Shown in pieces: positions 60,181 to 64,000 of a DNA stretch of 64,000 nt. The translations under genes were made by a program, and so were the position numbers. The DNA is taken from positions 12,424,399 through 12,488,398 of the forward strand of contig CM055095.1 in the NCBI GenBank assembly GCA_029204225.1, read 5' to 3'. Origin of the DNA: Diphasiastrum complanatum. Lineage: Eukaryota > Streptophyta > Lycopodiopsida > Lycopodiales > Lycopodiaceae. How positions within the stretch are numbered: position 1 is the stretch's first letter; each line of letters opens with the position of its first letter. Below the pieces are notes generated by a model. That model saw nothing but the letters and a program-made list of their open reading frames with translations, was not told the DNA's origin and searched no databases.

Positions 60181-62318
60181 TCTTTCAAAACATATTCGTT
60201 TCAGCTGTATTTGGTGACACCTATTACACTAATTCTCAAAATATCAAAATGCAAAATTACCAATATACAATAGCATTAAAATTGTAATAGTGAAAGTGTC
60301 AAACCATTCAACGTTTGGAGTTGCAAAAGTTCATTTTGCACTGATATAAAAAAATGTTGTACAGAATCAAACACTCAGCATTATCTAGACAATAAGCATC
60401 ACAATCCACATGTTGTGGCTGTTGGACTACACAAAATACTCATAGTAGGAGTTTCTCCAATTCATTCCATGGTCAAAACGAGTCATGCTCATGAACTTAA
60501 AGACGGATTTATTCATAAATTAGAGCCACTTTAGGCTTTCGTTAGAGCTAAAAATGTGCCACAATGCTGGAACTTGGCAGTAGTTGCAATTCTTTGCAAG
60601 GTTTCCAAGGATGAAAACTTAGAACTTGCATGTAGTGAGTCCAGCTGAGTCGATTTTGACTTGACATGCAAGAGTACACTTGAATCCCAATCCTGTCCTT
60701 TGAGCACACTCGCAAATTTAAGTGAAATCGTCGATATCCCTTTTAACTTATGTCTGCTGAAATGCTCCCAAGCCTACTGTTGCTTTGCTTCTTACAAGTG
60801 CAGCATGCACTGAAGTGCTGAGAGCAGAGAAAAATTGAGAAGATTTCTGATGAAACAACTACTTGCAATACTGTCATCAAGGATGGTGAGTATCAAGGAA
60901 TCACCCTCTCAGCTTAACTGCAGTGCACTACGAACCTCTCTGACTGCCTAATTCATGAATTTTTGGCTGTCAGGGAATTGAAGCACAAACTGGACTAAAC
61001 AGTGGCTTTGTGAAATATCTTGTTAATTATGTTTTGAAGATCAACTTGGACCTTCAAATAATCTTTATATCGTTTGAGCATCGTGAAAGAAGATGATGAT
61101 AGTCCAGAATGATTTTCTTTTTTGCTGTTCCATCTTTCTGCTTTTATGTCTGCAGAGTTTTAACCCTTCAAAAAATTGTTATTTTTTCATGCTGGTGGTC
61201 ATGCTATTTCAGCAGTGAGTAGGGATACTTTCATCGAACAATAAACAATCAATAGGATCCGAAATATGCAGAGAATTCAGGAGGGCTCCAACTGCTCCTG
61301 CATGACCCTCATGCCGTAGAAAAATTGCCTGTCATATAATTCTTCATAAGTTATATCTTAATCGTTCAGAATTATCCTCACATTAATATCTCGAGTGAGA
61401 TAACAAGAGATTTGTTGCAAAAAGCAGAGAACATGCAATGAAGGAGTACTATCTGGTTGGTTCTTGATATCAAACTTTTAAAGATTCAGAGTTTGAACCT
61501 GCATATTGCCCTTTGACCAGAAATCCATCGCCACTGCCAGTAGGCGCATAGCTAACTGCCAACCGATCCCAGCAAAGGATTAGAAACTTGAGTTTATTGA
61601 AACACAACAAAACATTAACGGATTTGATGCTGACAATATCTTCTGGACAGAGATCATCTGTCCTTCTGTAAGCAAATGACAAATGATATGTTGCAAGTTA
61701 TGACAATGAGACCTTCTCAACGTTGAAAACATAAACCCATGAAAATCTGCAGCAGTTGTTCACAAACATGTTTTGAGCAGACTTGAAAAGACATCAGGTT
61801 TTTGCTCCAGAATTGAGCTTGTCAAAGTAGGATACAGCTCTGACATCTAGTGTTCTACTCCAGATATTTTATTTTTTTAAGCGAAGTTTGATTTTTGGGC
61901 ACAACCACATGATACTTTCAAACATCTTCAAATTTTTTGTCAATATCTTATGTCTTGCATTGCTGTAAGTGGATTGGTGAAGGTATAATTCACCCTTGTA
62001 GTTTTTGCACAGCAAACAAGTTCACTTCTCATGGGCCAATAATAGCATCCAAACATCCGATCCATTCTTAAACATCAAAATAACATGGTGAAGGCATGAA
62101 ATCAAGAAAATAGCAAGAAATCAAGACACTAGATAAATTCAAGAAAACTTCACCAAATTAGGCAAAAAAAGGTACAATTCATCATCATTATTGATCATTC
62201 AATACATCAAGCCTAAAACTCGAGCATGATCAAGCTCCCATGTGATTGTGGGCACACAAACCATCCATTGGCAAAAGCCATTGCTCTTAAAGAGGAGCTC
62301 CAAGAACAGATAGAATTC
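60181..62318. other. Non-coding stretch
   Basis: Short frames only. A minus-strand frame at 61,682-61,470 (containing YAPTGSGDGFLVKGQYAG) looks somewhat protein-like but was not recognised. Confidence 0.3.
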
Positions 62319-62424
62319 AAAATTAGACAAAAGTACAATAGCTTCCAAACTTAGCAAGATCTCAATTATTTAAAATTAGACAAAAGTACAATAGCTTCCA
62401 AACTTAGCAAGATCTCAGCTATTT
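62319..62424. repeat. 53-bp tandem duplication
   Basis: AAAATTAGACAAAAGTACAA TAGCTTCCAAACTTAGCAAG ATCTCA occurs at 62,319 and again at 62,372 with almost no change, so it is a recent duplication. Confidence 0.9.
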
Positions 62425-62733
62425 ATAGTCGTGCTTTGTGCCTCTCATATGAGTTTGGAGCCTTATTTGGCTAAATTGGCCTTACAACCATTATTAGAAG
62501 TCTCACTATTCACAAATATAGTGGGGTTGTTCAAGCCAACTCATTAACTATCCCATTGATTGATTCTATTCTAATTTAGCACCATCGCTATATTTAGCAT
62601 TACCATTGTTGAGCACATGGGCTAAATACATGCAAGACATGACACTACCCCTACTTACGAAATTTTGCCCGGAAAAGTGAAGACCATGTGATTCTCCATC
62701 AAGTGTCATGCTCCATGAATCCCTTGGCAGATG

Positions 62734-63322
62734 TTACAAACCTCTGGCTACCTTTAATGTAGGAATAAGTTTCCCGTGTATTGTTCTTGTCGGCAACCAT
62801 TCTCTATTGAACAAGTATTGCCGCTTCAGGTTTTGCTTGCAGCTTACTATCGTAGAGCAAGGTTGTAGCAAGTCTACTGTAGAAAAACTTTTGATCGACA
62901 AATTTGTCCCGACTCCCATATGTTCATGAAGATCACTGAAGAAGAGATTTATGAAATGCAAGATTGCCTTAAGTAGCATCTATTTCTGTATGGGTTGACA
63001 AAATACATGCAAAAAGATACTCAATAGCTCCCTTAGTATCTTTCCTGATGCATCTCTTTTAAACCATGCATCTGGTGTTGTTGCCTTATACATTGCTCCC
63101 CAATATAGGATAATGGTTTCCTTTTGTAGCTCCAATTGATTGATCAAAGCACTGATCTCCTTGGTCATTTGTGCATAGAGAATTTGGAAATATTGAATAA
63201 GTTATCCAATAGACCAAGTATTCCAGTGCAATTCTTGTTTGAAGATCATTATTGCATACAACCTCCACACATAACTTATTTCTTTGACCAACATTCACAA
63301 TGATGTTTCTTTGTTCGATCAC
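62734..63322 (-). other. Cluster of unrecognised minus-strand frames
   Basis: Adjacent frames 63,322-63,086, 63,168-62,980 and 62,979-62,734 (for example KEISALINQLELQKETIILY W) might be a decayed transposon ORF. I see no diagnostic motif. Confidence 0.2.
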
Positions 63323-63566
63323 TCAAAAAGTTTAAAGTAATGTCTCCGCAATCTATCAGGGTTACTACTAGGACTTGCATAGCTTGATACAATAAAAGAA
63401 ACATTCCGTTTCATTGGCTTTCCAAAATATTATGGATGCTTTTGAGGGAAACAAGATATTCCCAAGGATATTTGTCTTGTAAATCCATTTGTGAAGATTT
63501 GGAAAAAATTAAGTATCCATGGAGTAATAGAGTCTCTTCACTATTGAGAACATCTCCATACATTTT

Positions 63567-64000
63567 CTGTTAGAGTCCAGTTGCGACTCTATCGTGACCT
63601 CGGCACGGCCGGTCACCAGAGGGCTTGAGGCCAAGTATTGGCAAGGGCCGGTGACCGAGGAGGACATTTGTCCCAAGTTGGGACCGGTGCGTCACGAGCA
63701 GTGACCCGGTGTGGCCGCCTGACAAGTTGTCAAAGATGCGGTGTGTCTTGACCGTCGGGACCCTAGCCGTCAGTGACGAGATGCTAGCCGACAAGTAGTC
63801 GGGGTGACCAAGAGGGTCAGAGGTCTTTGGCGGGGCACGGGGGTGGTACCCTATGAGTCACTTAGTATTCACAGGTCACAGGGGCCATGCATGCCATATG
63901 GACTGATCACCCACAGATGGATGCCATGTGCCAGCTGACGGGAATAGCCTATGGTTGGGAGCTTCATTCTACACACCGGCTTCTAGGATTCACGAGCTTG
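63567..64000 (+). mobile_element. Probable LTR cut by the right window edge
   Basis: TGTTAGAGTCCAGTTGCGAC opens an abrupt GC-rich block like the other Gypsy LTR starts in this window (TGTTACGAG, TGTTAGGGA). It contains GAGTC/GACTC and several GACCGG..CCGGTC inverted words. Its end and partner are outside the window. Confidence 0.4.

Noticed and set aside
1..64000. CRISPR array, bacterial operon or organelle insertion
   Set aside because: No regularly spaced repeats, Shine-Dalgarno-led gene runs or recognisable chloroplast or mitochondrial genes were found.
1..64000. Endogenous plant pararetrovirus
   Set aside because: All RT regions come with LTRs, integrase or LINE context. No movement protein or caulimovirus-like gene order was seen.

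Overview
This is nuclear DNA from a land plant, most likely a seed plant with a large, repeat-rich genome. The reasons are spliced genes with very long introns, a plant NEDD1-type WD40 start, plant-type Ty3/Gypsy chromoviruses and Ty1/Copia elements primed from initiator tRNA-Met, and hAT, L1-like and other LINE remains. The species cannot be fixed from the sequence. No bacterial-style operon, rRNA gene or CRISPR array was seen.

Layout. 1-11 kb holds a LINE relic, the first two exons of a NEDD1-like gene (minus strand, 3.3-3.9 kb), an L1-like relic (6-7.3 kb) and a Ty3/Gypsy pol relic (8.1-10 kb). A four-exon short-chain dehydrogenase/reductase (SDR) gene runs on the plus strand from 12,079 to 45,353. 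Its 837-nt coding sequence is spread over 33 kb. Intron 1 is 558 bp, intron 2 about 15.2 kb and intron 3 about 16.7 kb, and nearly all of that length is transposons. The reading frame and splice sites are intact, but the protein has lost the catalytic Lys and three other SDR signatures, so it looks like a pseudoenzyme.

Intron 2 carries a hAT element (hAT-A, 13,464-23,152). A nearly young chromovirus (14,930-20,275; 358-bp LTRs; 5-bp TSD) and a 405-bp miniature LTR element (TRIM, 20,665-21,069; 144-bp LTRs; 5-bp TSD) have inserted into it. Each TRIM LTR contains a 73-nt tRNA-like sequence with intact A and B boxes. Gypsy fragments follow to 27.7 kb. Intron 3 carries a LINE, two minus-strand Copia derivatives, and a second hAT (hAT-B, 37,462-43,646). 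hAT-B sits inside a (TA)n tract that lies within a third palindrome-ended element.

The two hATs share an unusual plan. Each has a transposase with a BED finger, a hAT dimerisation domain and a long AT-hook tail. Each also has a convergent small second gene encoding a basic, helical protein with a bZIP-basic-region-like core, preceded by a roughly 100-bp tandem repeat. Each has ends packed with its own short palindromic motif (CGTCCG type in hAT-A, GGTACC type in hAT-B). This two-gene hAT system and the tRNA-carrying TRIM are the best candidates for something undescribed.

45.4-64 kb, beyond the SDR gene, contains a minus-strand chromovirus (47.3-54.2 kb), Copia gag and integrase relics, a Gypsy gag relic, a block of GA-rich repeat units with telomere-like TTTAGGG words (59.1-60.2 kb), and a probable LTR cut by the right edge.
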